DNA of 5,085 bases from an uncultured Alistipes sp. (lineage in GTDB: Bacteria; Bacteroidota; Bacteroidia; Bacteroidales; Rikenellaceae): NCBI GenBank assembly GCA_900549685.1, contig UROX01000171.1:1-5085 (forward strand), in the 5' to 3' direction. How positions within the stretch are numbered: position 1 is the stretch's first letter; each line of letters starts with the position of its first letter. The notes under the pieces are model-generated. The model had not been told where the DNA came from, did no database searches, and saw nothing but the letters and a program-made list of their open reading frames with translations. Below, piece by piece: positions 1 to 5,085 of the stretch. Position numbers and translations under genes: made by a program.

Positions 1-32
1 GAGCGGATAGTGTTCTGTCTGTTTCTGTGGTG

Positions 33-40
33 TAAATTTA
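33..40 (+). promoter_or_regulatory. possible -7 box for the threonine dehydrogenase gene
   Basis: The octamer TAAATTTA matches the Bacteroidota -7 consensus TAnnTTTG at every defined base except the last. A recognisable -33 TTTG at 19-21 nt upstream is missing; only a weak TTCTG lies near 13-17. If used, it would give a leader of roughly 65-70 nt before the ATG at 115. That leader contains a small inverted repeat (TCTGTC at 68-73, GACAGA at 83-88). The rest of positions 1-114 shows no gene I can support. This is a weak motif-only call. Confidence 0.25.
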
Positions 41-114
41 TGTGTTGTATATCAGGTATTTGTCTTGTCTGTCGTCGGCATTGACAGATACATTTCTCAA
101 AATCAGTTATTCCG

Positions 115-1071
115 ATGAAACGCATTCTCATTGTCGGTGCCGGCGGGCAAATCGGCTCGGAACTGACCGCCCATCTGCGAGGAATCTACGGGAACGACAA
201 TATCGTCGCGACCGATGTGCGCGAATGTAAATTCCTGAGCGAACAGGGACCTTTTGCCGTCCTGAACGCTCTCGATCCGCACGCTTACGGCTACACGGTC
301 AATAAGTACAAGATCGACACTATTTTCAATCTGGTCGCCCTGCTCAGTGCCGTGGGCGAGAAGGACCCCCAGCTGGCATGGAACATCAACATGGGTGCCC
401 TGATGAACTCGCTGGACATTGCCCGGCAGTACGGCTGCGCACTGTTCACGCCTAGTTCGATCGGGGCGTTCGGCCTGTCGTCGCCCAAAGTCCGGACGCC
501 GCAGGATACGCTGATGCGTCCCAATACGATCTATGGTGTCTGCAAGGTCACGGGCGAGCTACTCAGCGACTATTATCATTCCAAATATGGAGTCGATACG
601 CGGAGCGTGCGTTTCCCCGGCATCATTTCGAACGTCACGCTGCCCGGAGGGGGGACGACGGATTATGCGGTGGAGATTTTCTACGACGCGGTCAAGTCGG
701 GACGGTTCACCTGCCCGGTTCCGGGAGACGTCTACATGGATATGATGTACATGCCCGACGCGCTGGACGCCTGCGTCCGGTTGATGGAGGCCGATCCTTC
801 GAAACTCGTCCATCGCAACAGTTTCAATATCGCGTCGATGAGTTTCACGCCGGAGATCATCTGTGCCGAAATCCGTAAGCATCTGCCCGGATTCGAGATG
901 GATTACAAGGTCGATCCTATCAAGGAAAACATCGCCCGGAGCTGGCCCGACTCAATGGACGACAGCTGCGCCCGCGAGGAGTGGGGGTGGTCGCCGACAT
1001 GGAATCTGGAGACCATGACGGTCGATATGTTGGAGAAAGTCAGGGCGAAATACGAAAAAGGATTGTTCTGA
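115..1071 (+). CDS. tdh: NAD-dependent L-threonine 3-dehydrogenase, short-chain dehydrogenase/epimerase type
   Basis: This 318-residue protein is an extended short-chain dehydrogenase of the NAD-dependent epimerase family. It most resembles the SDR-type L-threonine 3-dehydrogenases known from Flavobacterium and Cytophaga relatives, which are about 310-320 residues long. These oxidise L-threonine with NAD+ to L-2-amino-3-ketobutyrate in the cytoplasm; 2-amino-3-ketobutyrate CoA ligase (Kbl) then yields glycine and acetyl-CoA. Visible evidence: the N-terminal Rossmann glycine motif GAGGQIG (residues 8-14), an acidic D34 at the end of the second strand that favours NAD, a PSSIGAFG segment carrying the active-site serine (113-120), and the YxxxK catalytic pair Y140 and K144. 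The stretch GGGTTDYAVEIFYDA (178-192) and MMYMPDA (210-216) are characteristic of this threonine dehydrogenase group rather than of sugar epimerases. The ATG at 115 sits directly before the Rossmann strand, so the start is secure despite the lack of a Shine-Dalgarno sequence. No kbl gene is in the window. The gene appears monocistronic, being followed 31 nt later by a strong terminator. The unrelated zinc-type Tdh of E. coli is a different family. Confidence 0.9.
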   Translation: MKRILIVGAGGQIGSELTAHLRGIYGNDNIVATDVRECKFLSEQGPFAVLNALDPHAYGYTVNKYKIDTIFNLVALLSAVGEKDPQLAWNINMGALMNSLDIARQYGCALFTPSSIGAFGLSSPKVRTPQDTLMRPNTIYGVCKVTGELLSDYYHSKYGVDTRSVRFPGIISNVTLPGGGTTDYAVEIFYDAVKSGRFTCPVPGDVYMDMMYMPDALDACVRLMEADPSKLVHRNSFNIASMSFTPEIICAEIRKHLPGFEMDYKVDPIKENIARSWPDSMDDSCAREEWGWSPTWNLETMTVDMLEKVRAKYEKGLF

Positions 1072-1102
1072 TCCGCCGTACGGATGCCATGATGCCTAAC
1101 TG

Positions 1103-1147
1103 CCGGGTGTCGGAACGTTTGTTCTCCGACACCCGGTTTCGTTTTTT
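1103..1147 (+). terminator. intrinsic terminator of the threonine dehydrogenase gene
   Basis: A perfect 12-bp inverted repeat, CCGGGTGTCGGA (1103-1114) and TCCGACACCCGG (1125-1136), encloses a 10-nt loop. It is followed by TTTCG and a run of six T (1142-1147). It starts 31 nt after the TGA at 1069-1071 and points in the same direction. The opposite strand has no U-tract after the hairpin, so it looks one-directional. Confidence 0.88.
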
Positions 1148-1225
1148 CGAGGCCGAGACCGACGCCGGTGTCCGACGGAACGGACCGGGGGCTGTGGGCG
1201 ACGACGGGCGGGCCGGCCGGTTCCG

Positions 1226-1243
1226 GTTCCGAGGCGTCGGAAC
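1226..1243. repeat. short hairpin in the convergent intergenic region
   Basis: GTTCCGA (1226-1232) and TCGGAAC (1237-1243) form a perfect 7-bp stem with a GGCG tetraloop. The stem can be extended by two C-G pairs past a single bulged G at 1225. No T-run follows on either strand, so it is not a standard terminator. The function is unknown. Confidence 0.45.
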
Positions 1244-1592
1244 GGATAGGATATCTCTATCTGTCGCAATATATCGTCGTCGTGCTTGCGGAAAGCGGAA
1301 CCTTCCCATAATTCCGTGCCGGGACCGTTGCTGGGACGGACGGTGCCGGTGTGCTCGTATTCGGGCGTGTCGTACTCCTGAGTTCGTACGCTTCGGGAGC
1401 GCATCTGTCGATGTTTCTCTGTTTCTGTCGGTTTTTTCGTTCTGCCCGCTGTCGCTTGCGATCGTGGACTGTGCGGAGGTGGCCTTTGCCCTGACAGCGG
1501 TTGGAAATCGTGGTCGGAACATGCGATTGCGGCAGTGCATTCCGGTACACGGGAGAGATACGGTCGCTATATTGTCATTGATCGGAGTAAAG

Positions 1593-1623
1593 CGGATGCC
1601 GGGGTATCCGGATTATTATTTTT
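1593..1623 (+). terminator. second, weaker terminator-like hairpin
   Basis: CGGATGC (1593-1599) pairs with GTATCCG (1604-1610) through one G-U wobble, around a CGGG loop. It is followed by the T-rich tract GATTATTATTTTT (1611-1623). The T-tract is on the plus strand, so it would stop rightward transcription. It may back up the terminator at 1103-1147, shield the convergent operon from read-through, or end an unrecognised transcript starting in the gap. On the minus strand the hairpin is followed only by CTTT, so leftward termination is doubtful. Confidence 0.45.
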
Positions 1624-1652
1624 GTCGAAACGAAAGCAGTGCGGTCCGATCT

Positions 1653-1662
1653 GCATATATGC
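1653..1662. repeat. perfect palindrome GCATATATGC with extended pairing
   Basis: The 10-bp palindrome GCATATATGC lies about 120 nt beyond the exonuclease stop. The flanks extend the symmetry: C1651-G1664, a T-G wobble at 1652/1663 and, past one unpaired base, CCGA (1646-1649) with TCGG (1665-1668). As RNA on the minus strand it could fold at the 3' end of the leftward operon, but no U-run follows. It could also be a protein-binding site or chance. Confidence 0.3.
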
Positions 1663-1781
1663 GGTCGGGGAACAGCAATCGGTAGCGGCCGAAACAGGGA
1701 AATGCGATTTTGTTCGGAATGTGCAAGGAATGTCCCGGAAATATCCGACGGTTACGTATCGACAGACAGAGCGGGTGCAAT

Positions 1782-2435
1782 TTATCGGGAGGCGTTCCCT
1801 TGTGCGACGGAGTCGTCGTAACGTGCGAAATCTTCGATACGGATGCCCGCGGGACGGTGCTTCATAAACTCCATGTAGATCGCACGGCCGATCCATGCGT
1901 CGGTGGCGGCATACATCTGCTGGGCGGGAGTCAGTTGCTTCGCCTCCCAGTTGCTCAGTCGCTGGGCTTTCGAAATGCGGATATGAAGCGTTATGGCGCC
2001 CAGCTTGCGCAGGCTTTTGTCTGTGATGCCGAATTCCGGCGCCAGGTTCTGCAGTTCGACGAATCCGCCCGGCGTGAACCGGCGCAACTGCCTCAGCGCA
2101 CGCAGGTCGTCGCGCACGGCGGCACCCACTTTGATGACCTTGCGGGACGAAAGCAGTTGCAGCAGAGGTTTTTCCAACGCGATTTTGTTGAGGCGGAAAA
2201 GAAAAGCGCGGTTCGCCGACGAAAGTTGCAACAGCGAGACCTTGTTGGAGATGCCTTTGGTAAAGGAAGGCCGTGTCTCGGTGTCGAAACCGATCACTTC
2301 GCACTGGCCGAGAAAGTCGCAGGCTCCGGCGACCGCTTCGGCCGTATCGACGACGACGATCTGCCCCGGGAAAGCGCCCGGCGGCAACTGGGCGAGGGTT
2401 TCGTTGGAAATGCTTTCGACGAAGGGTTTGTTCAT
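1782..2435 (-). CDS. 3'-5' exonuclease domain protein (WRN/RNase D-like, DnaQ fold)
   Basis: This 217-residue protein is a DEDDy-type 3'-5' exonuclease, closest in pattern to the exonuclease domain of human WRN and to RNase D. Numbered from the chosen start, Exo I is FDTETRPSF with metal ligands D51 and E53. Exo II is VGAAVRDDLRAL with D110. Exo III is YAATD with Y175 and D179. The segment SKAQRLSNWEAKQLTPAQQMYAATD is split by family-typical residues (K156, S161-N162-W163) that recur in WRN-like exonucleases. All four acidic ligands and the tyrosine are present, so an active two-metal nuclease on DNA or RNA 3' ends is expected. It lacks the HRDC domains of RNase D. I chose the ATG at 2435, 13 nt after the recQ stop, because the next residues MNKPFVESIS match the usual short N-terminus of this family. 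The upstream ATG at 2474 would overlap recQ by 26 nt and add 13 residues with no domain match. It is the last gene of the leftward operon and is probably cotranscribed with recQ. The substrate is not decided by the sequence. Confidence 0.88.
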   Translation of the reverse strand: MNKPFVESISNETLAQLPPGAFPGQIVVVDTAEAVAGACDFLGQCEVIGFDTETRPSFTKGISNKVSLLQLSSANRAFLFRLNKIALEKPLLQLLSSRKVIKVGAAVRDDLRALRQLRRFTPGGFVELQNLAPEFGITDKSLRKLGAITLHIRISKAQRLSNWEAKQLTPAQQMYAATDAWIGRAIYMEFMKHRPAGIRIEDFARYDDSVAQGNASR

Positions 2436-2443
2436 AGAGATGC

Positions 2444-2451
2444 CAAAGTTA
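2444..2451 (-). promoter_or_regulatory. possible internal -7 box at the recQ stop
   Basis: On the minus strand TAACTTTG is an exact match to TAnnTTTG and is the same octamer as in the operon promoter. It overlaps the recQ stop codon TAA and ends 8 nt before the exonuclease ATG. Initiation about 7 nt downstream would give a nearly leaderless exonuclease mRNA. There is no TTTG-like -33 element at the usual distance, so this may be coincidence. Confidence 0.2.
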
Positions 2452-4350
2452 CCGATTAATCCGGAGTTTCCCATCTTTTCCCTCGATTATTTTCCGTTCG
2501 TCGAGGAGGACCGACACGGTTTCGACGAGCCGGTCGGCATTGGCGCCGATGCCGGAAACGAGCGTTTTCACGTCGCGGGGAGCCTGTTCCAGCGCTTCGA
2601 GTATACGGGCGCGCAGTCCGGCGTCCAGTCGTTCTGCGGTCCGGCGGCGGGCCAGACAGACATCGCAGACGCCGCAGTCGGCGGCGTCCGCCTCGCCGAA
2701 GTAGCGCTGGATCGATACGCTGCGGCACTCGTCGTCGTTCGATACGTAGCGGATCATGCTTCCCATTCTCTTCTCTGCGGTCTCCTTGCGCAGCGTGTAG
2801 CTTTCGGGCGAAATCCGTACGTCGGCTGCCGGCAGACGTTCTTCGGTGAGAATCAGCATCGGACTCCGGCTCCCGGGAATGTAGCGGATGATGTGCTGTT
2901 GCCACAGTTTGCGGAAAAGTTCGCGCACCCGCTCGGGCGTATAGCCCGACAGATGGACGATCTCGGCCTCGGAAACCGGGACGAAATCGCTGAACAACCC
3001 CGTGTATCGCCTCAGCAGCACCGTGATGAGGTGGTCGAGTTCCTGGCGGTCTACCCGGATCTTGTAAAGCTCGTCGCGTCGCACAGTGAATTTCACGCGC
3101 GGCGGGTTGTCCGTCTCGTCGGTCAGGATCATGTAGCCGTTCTGTTGCAAGATGCCGATGGCATTGAGCGCCGTGGGTACGAAGAACCGGAACCGCGAGG
3201 CGAATTCGTAGAGGTTGAAAACCGACGAGACGCCCTTGCCGTCGCCGATGGCTATGCCCAGATAGTTGAACAATGCCTCGTAGACGGCCCGCACCGTCTC
3301 TGTCGGAGGAAAGTCGAGTCCTATGCGTCGGCCGGCTTTCCCCGCGTCGTCGGCCGCGAGCAGTACCACCGCGTAGGCGGTCCGTCCGTCGCGTCCGGCC
3401 CGGCCCGCTTCCTGATAGTAGGCCTCCAGCGAGTCGCAGAGGTCGTAGTGGATCACGAACCGGACATCGGCCTTGTCGATGCCCATGCCGAAGGCATTGG
3501 TCGCTACGATGATGCGCGTTTTGCCCCGTATCCAGTCGTCCTGCCGGATGCTGCGTTCGGCGTATCCCATTCCTCCGTGGTAGAAGTCGGCCGCGATGCC
3601 CTGCTCGGTGAGGAAGCGGGCCAGGGTTTCGGTCTTTTCGCGCGTGCGGACGTACACGATGCCGGTGCCCGGCACGTTGGCCGCGATGCGAAGCAGCTGT
3701 TCGTGCTTGTCCTCGGTCCGGCGCACCACATAGCGCAGGTTGCTGCGGGCGAAGCTCATGCGGAACATCCGCGGAGAACGGAATCCGAGCCGGTGCATGA
3801 TGTCTTGCGCCACTTCGGGCGTGGCCGAGGCTGTGAGCGCCAGCACGGGCATCTCCTCGTGCAGCGGACGCAGCCGGGCTATCTTCAGGTAGGCGGGGCG
3901 GAAATCGTATCCCCACTGCGAAATGCAGTGGGCCTCGTCCACGGCCAGCAGCGACACCTTCATCTTGGCGAAACGCATGCGGAACATGTCGCTGTCGATG
4001 CGTTCGGGGGCGATGTAGAGAAATTTCACGTCCCCGTATATGCAGTTGTCCAGAATGCGGTCGATGTCGCGCGGCGTCATGCCCGAGTGGATCGCTTCGG
4101 CCAGAATGCGTCTTCGGCGGAGGTTGTCGATCTGGTCTTTCATCAGGGCGATGAGCGGTGTCACGACGACGCACACCCCCTCGAGCGCCAGCGCCGGCAC
4201 CTGATAGACGATCGATTTGCCGCCGCCCGTGGGCATCAGCACGAGCGTGTCCTGCCCCGCGCAGACCGACTCGATGGTTTCGAGTTGCAACGGACGGAAA
4301 CGCTCGTAGCCCCAGTGGCGCTTCAGTATGTCGTACAGCTTTTCGGTCAT
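2449..4350 (-). CDS. recQ: RecQ-family ATP-dependent DNA helicase, short Bacteroidota form
   Basis: This 633-residue superfamily 2 helicase should unwind DNA 3' to 5' using ATP in replication and recombination repair. Motifs in order: motif 0 GYERFRPLQ (14-22), Walker A MPTGGGKS (39-46, K45), motif Ia VVTPLIALMKDQ (62-73), DEAH box (138-141) followed by the RecQ aromatic-rich loop CISQWGYDFRP (142-152), motif III TASAT (173-177), motif V VATNAFGMGIDK (282-293) and motif VI QEAGRAGRDG (313-322, arginines R317 and R320). Four cysteines, C542, C559, C562 and C565, form the RecQ zinc site next to YFGE (550-553). Unlike E. coli RecQ, about 220 residues separate motif VI from the first zinc cysteine, against about 50 there. 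That insert holds two winged-helix-like segments (about 375-410 and 457-504). The C-terminus (about 575-633) looks like another small helical or winged-helix unit, and no HRDC domain is evident. I recall this layout from other Bacteroidales RecQ proteins, so it is probably a subfamily trait. The ATG at 4350 overlaps the nitroreductase stop as ATGA with no Shine-Dalgarno site, suggesting translational coupling. Confidence 0.95.
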   Translation of the reverse strand: MTEKLYDILKRHWGYERFRPLQLETIESVCAGQDTLVLMPTGGGKSIVYQVPALALEGVCVVVTPLIALMKDQIDNLRRRRILAEAIHSGMTPRDIDRILDNCIYGDVKFLYIAPERIDSDMFRMRFAKMKVSLLAVDEAHCISQWGYDFRPAYLKIARLRPLHEEMPVLALTASATPEVAQDIMHRLGFRSPRMFRMSFARSNLRYVVRRTEDKHEQLLRIAANVPGTGIVYVRTREKTETLARFLTEQGIAADFYHGGMGYAERSIRQDDWIRGKTRIIVATNAFGMGIDKADVRFVIHYDLCDSLEAYYQEAGRAGRDGRTAYAVVLLAADDAGKAGRRIGLDFPPTETVRAVYEALFNYLGIAIGDGKGVSSVFNLYEFASRFRFFVPTALNAIGILQQNGYMILTDETDNPPRVKFTVRRDELYKIRVDRQELDHLITVLLRRYTGLFSDFVPVSEAEIVHLSGYTPERVRELFRKLWQQHIIRYIPGSRSPMLILTEERLPAADVRISPESYTLRKETAEKRMGSMIRYVSNDDECRSVSIQRYFGEADAADCGVCDVCLARRRTAERLDAGLRARILEALEQAPRDVKTLVSGIGANADRLVETVSVLLDERKIIEGKDGKLRINR

Positions 4351-4982
4351 CGTTCGGCGGGATAGCCCACGGTCTGTCCGATGACGATGCGCTGTGAATC
4401 TTTCAGGCCGAGCAGTTCGGTCGCTGCGGCACGGTCGAGTGTCATGTGCACCACCACGGCGAGGCGTTCCGAAGCGCAGTAGAGGTAGACGTTCTGTGCG
4501 ATCACCCCGGCGTCGATGCCAGCCGTGACGGCTTTGTCACGGTCGTCGCCGCCGGCCATACGGTCGTAGTCCGCTGCGAAAATCAGGATCCGGTCGCCGT
4601 TCCGGGCGAATTCCTGCGGACATACCTCGCTGCGGCGGTCGCCCCGGGCCACTTCTTCGAGCGCATGCGCTTTCGCATCGTAGCGGTAGGCGCCGTCGCG
4701 TCCGATCACGTAGAGGTCGATTTCCTGACGGTTCAGCGCCGAGGGGGCCGTGCGCCGTCCGTCCTCGCGGTTGATGCCCCATGCGGCCCACAGCAGGTCG
4801 GAGAGCTGTTGGGCCGAGAGCGATTTTTCGGGGTCCATCGCCCGGTTCGTCGCCCGGGCGGACAGGGCTTCCATGAGCGGCATGCCGCCCGTTCGGGACG
4901 GGGCGGGCAGTTCGATTCTGTTTTGTGCCATCGTGCCGGTCGTCAGTAACAATGCGGCGAATGCCGAAAGTGCGGTTCTCAT
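4347..4982 (-). CDS. exported nitroreductase-family (SagB/ThcOx-like) FMN protein
   Basis: This 211-residue protein has a Sec signal peptide: a short basic start, a hydrophobic core (about residues 4-14) and likely cleavage after TMA at 19, leaving Q20 as the first mature residue. There is no lipobox cysteine. The mature part, about 192 residues, matches the single-domain nitroreductase fold. Visible motifs are SARATNRAMD (41-50), equivalent to the N-terminal FMN-phosphate arginine segment; RTAPSALNRQEIDLYV (77-92), typical of the SagB/ThcOx-like branch; the helix GIDAGVIAQNVYLYCASE (155-172); and the C-terminal strand IVIGQTVGYP (199-208). Nitroreductases bind FMN as dimers and transfer electrons from NAD(P)H or other donors. 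Exported members would have to obtain flavin and electrons outside the cytoplasm, and their substrate is unknown. Enzymatic function is therefore not assigned beyond family. It is the first gene of the leftward operon, with a good promoter and ribosome binding site, and its TGA overlaps the recQ ATG. Confidence 0.87.
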   Translation of the reverse strand: MRTALSAFAALLLTTGTMAQNRIELPAPSRTGGMPLMEALSARATNRAMDPEKSLSAQQLSDLLWAAWGINREDGRRTAPSALNRQEIDLYVIGRDGAYRYDAKAHALEEVARGDRRSEVCPQEFARNGDRILIFAADYDRMAGGDDRDKAVTAGIDAGVIAQNVYLYCASERLAVVVHMTLDRAAATELLGLKDSQRIVIGQTVGYPAER

Positions 4983-4987
4983 CGTTT

Positions 4988-4991
4988 TCCT
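4988..4991 (-). promoter_or_regulatory. ribosome binding site of the nitroreductase gene
   Basis: AGGA on the minus strand lies 5 nt before the ATG at 4982 within an A-rich leader. It is the only clear Shine-Dalgarno-like site among the four genes, and it supports this start over any downstream one, as does the intact signal peptide. Confidence 0.6.
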
Positions 4992-5011
4992 GTTTTGGGA
5001 GGATGAATACG

Positions 5012-5043
5012 CAAAGTTACTACAAAAAAGTGAAATGCGGAAA
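5012..5043 (-). promoter_or_regulatory. Bacteroidota-type promoter of the nitroreductase-recQ-exonuclease operon
   Basis: On the minus strand the -7 box TAACTTTG (5019-5012) matches TAnnTTTG exactly. A weak -33 element, TTTC for TTTG (5043-5040), lies 20 nt upstream, which is the usual Bacteroides spacing. Initiation near 5005 would give a leader of about 20-25 nt containing the AGGA site. The surrounding DNA is markedly AT-richer than the genes. The remaining bases, 5044-5085, hold no gene that I can support. Confidence 0.65.
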
Positions 5044-5085
5044 GATATAGTGATAGAATTGAGTTACAAGGGTTTTGGTTGAAGT

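Larger units (their letters stand above)
1148..1781. other. convergent intergenic region without a supported gene
   Basis: This stretch of about 630 bases lies between the terminator of the rightward gene and the stop of the leftward exonuclease gene. Open frames cross it on both strands, but their translations are rich in Arg, Ser and Cys, lack recognisable domains, and run through the terminator or into neighbouring genes. I regard them as chance frames in GC-rich DNA. There is no tRNA-like, rRNA-like or transposase-like sequence. It holds a 7-bp hairpin at 1226-1243, a plus-strand terminator-like hairpin at 1593-1623 and a palindrome at 1653-1662. It could be plain spacer, a decayed gene or the site of an untranslated RNA; the sequence alone does not decide. 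Confidence 0.6.

Noticed and set aside
19..28. CTGTTTCTGT shared between the left edge (19-28) and the gap (1419-1428)
   Set aside because: The match is only about 10-11 bases in T/C/G-rich DNA and has no flanking similarity, so it is not evidence of a repeat element.
1411..1494. Small plus-strand frame of 27 codons starting with ATG in the gap
   Set aside because: The product is Cys/Arg/Phe-rich without a Shine-Dalgarno site, promoter or recognisable feature, and such frames are expected by chance.
1040..1540. Minus-strand frame of 166 codons in the intergenic gap
   Set aside because: It is dominated by Arg, Ser, Thr and Pro, has no domain or start signal, and overlaps the end of the threonine dehydrogenase gene and its terminator.
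981..1685. Plus-strand frame of 234 codons spanning the gap, with a hydrophobic segment near 1405-1500
   Set aside because: It starts inside the threonine dehydrogenase gene, passes through the strong terminator hairpin, and has no protein-like composition outside the short hydrophobic patch.
1535..1867. 110-codon plus-strand frame at the end of the gap
   Set aside because: It runs across the terminator-like hairpin and into the 3' end of the exonuclease gene on the other strand, and no motif supports it.
1782..2474. Longer exonuclease start at 2474
   Set aside because: It would overlap recQ by 26 nt and add residues that simply re-read the recQ tail. The ATG at 2435 gives the N-terminus expected for the family.
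2456..4174. 572-codon minus-strand frame inside recQ in another phase
   Set aside because: Its translation is arginine-, proline- and histidine-rich with no domain, and it is explained as an out-of-phase shadow of recQ.
1993..4365. A very long plus-strand open frame (790 codons) antisense to recQ and the exonuclease
   Set aside because: The opposite strand carries full helicase and exonuclease motifs. The antisense product has no recognisable domain, and its composition (rich in His, Arg, Val, Gly) is what reverse-complemented GC-rich coding DNA gives. It crosses two genes without respecting their boundary.

Overview
The window most likely comes from a GC-rich member of the Bacteroidota, with Alistipes and relatives as the best guess. 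Three things point there. The SDR-type threonine dehydrogenase, the short RecQ and the exported SagB-like nitroreductase all resemble Bacteroidales proteins. A Bacteroidota-style -7 box (TAnnTTTG) lies just upstream of the leftward operon. Start codons mostly lack a strong Shine-Dalgarno sequence. The genus is inferred from memory of protein families and was not checked by search.

Layout, left to right. Positions 1-114 are a leader with no gene I can support. Positions 115-1071 (+) encode an NAD-dependent L-threonine 3-dehydrogenase, which appears to be a single-gene unit closed by a strong intrinsic terminator at 1103-1147. Positions 1072-1781 are a convergent intergenic stretch with no convincing protein gene. 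It holds a second weaker plus-strand terminator-like hairpin and two other inverted repeats.

From 4982 down to 1782 (-) runs a compact three-gene operon. The first gene is an exported nitroreductase-family flavoprotein (4982-4347). The second is a RecQ-family DNA helicase (4350-2449), whose start overlaps the nitroreductase stop as ATGA. The third is a WRN/RNase D-like 3'-5' exonuclease (2435-1782), which begins 13 nt after the recQ stop. The likely operon promoter lies at 5012-5043.

Functionally, the plus-strand gene belongs to threonine-to-glycine catabolism. The RecQ and exonuclease probably act together on DNA ends or replication and recombination intermediates. They are separate polypeptides here, but the same two activities are fused in human WRN. 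The exported flavoprotein at the head of the operon has no obvious mechanistic link to DNA repair. I see no mobile element, CRISPR array, tRNA or rRNA. The gene families are known ones. The points worth a second look are the gene pairing, the RecQ domain order and the unexplained convergent gap.
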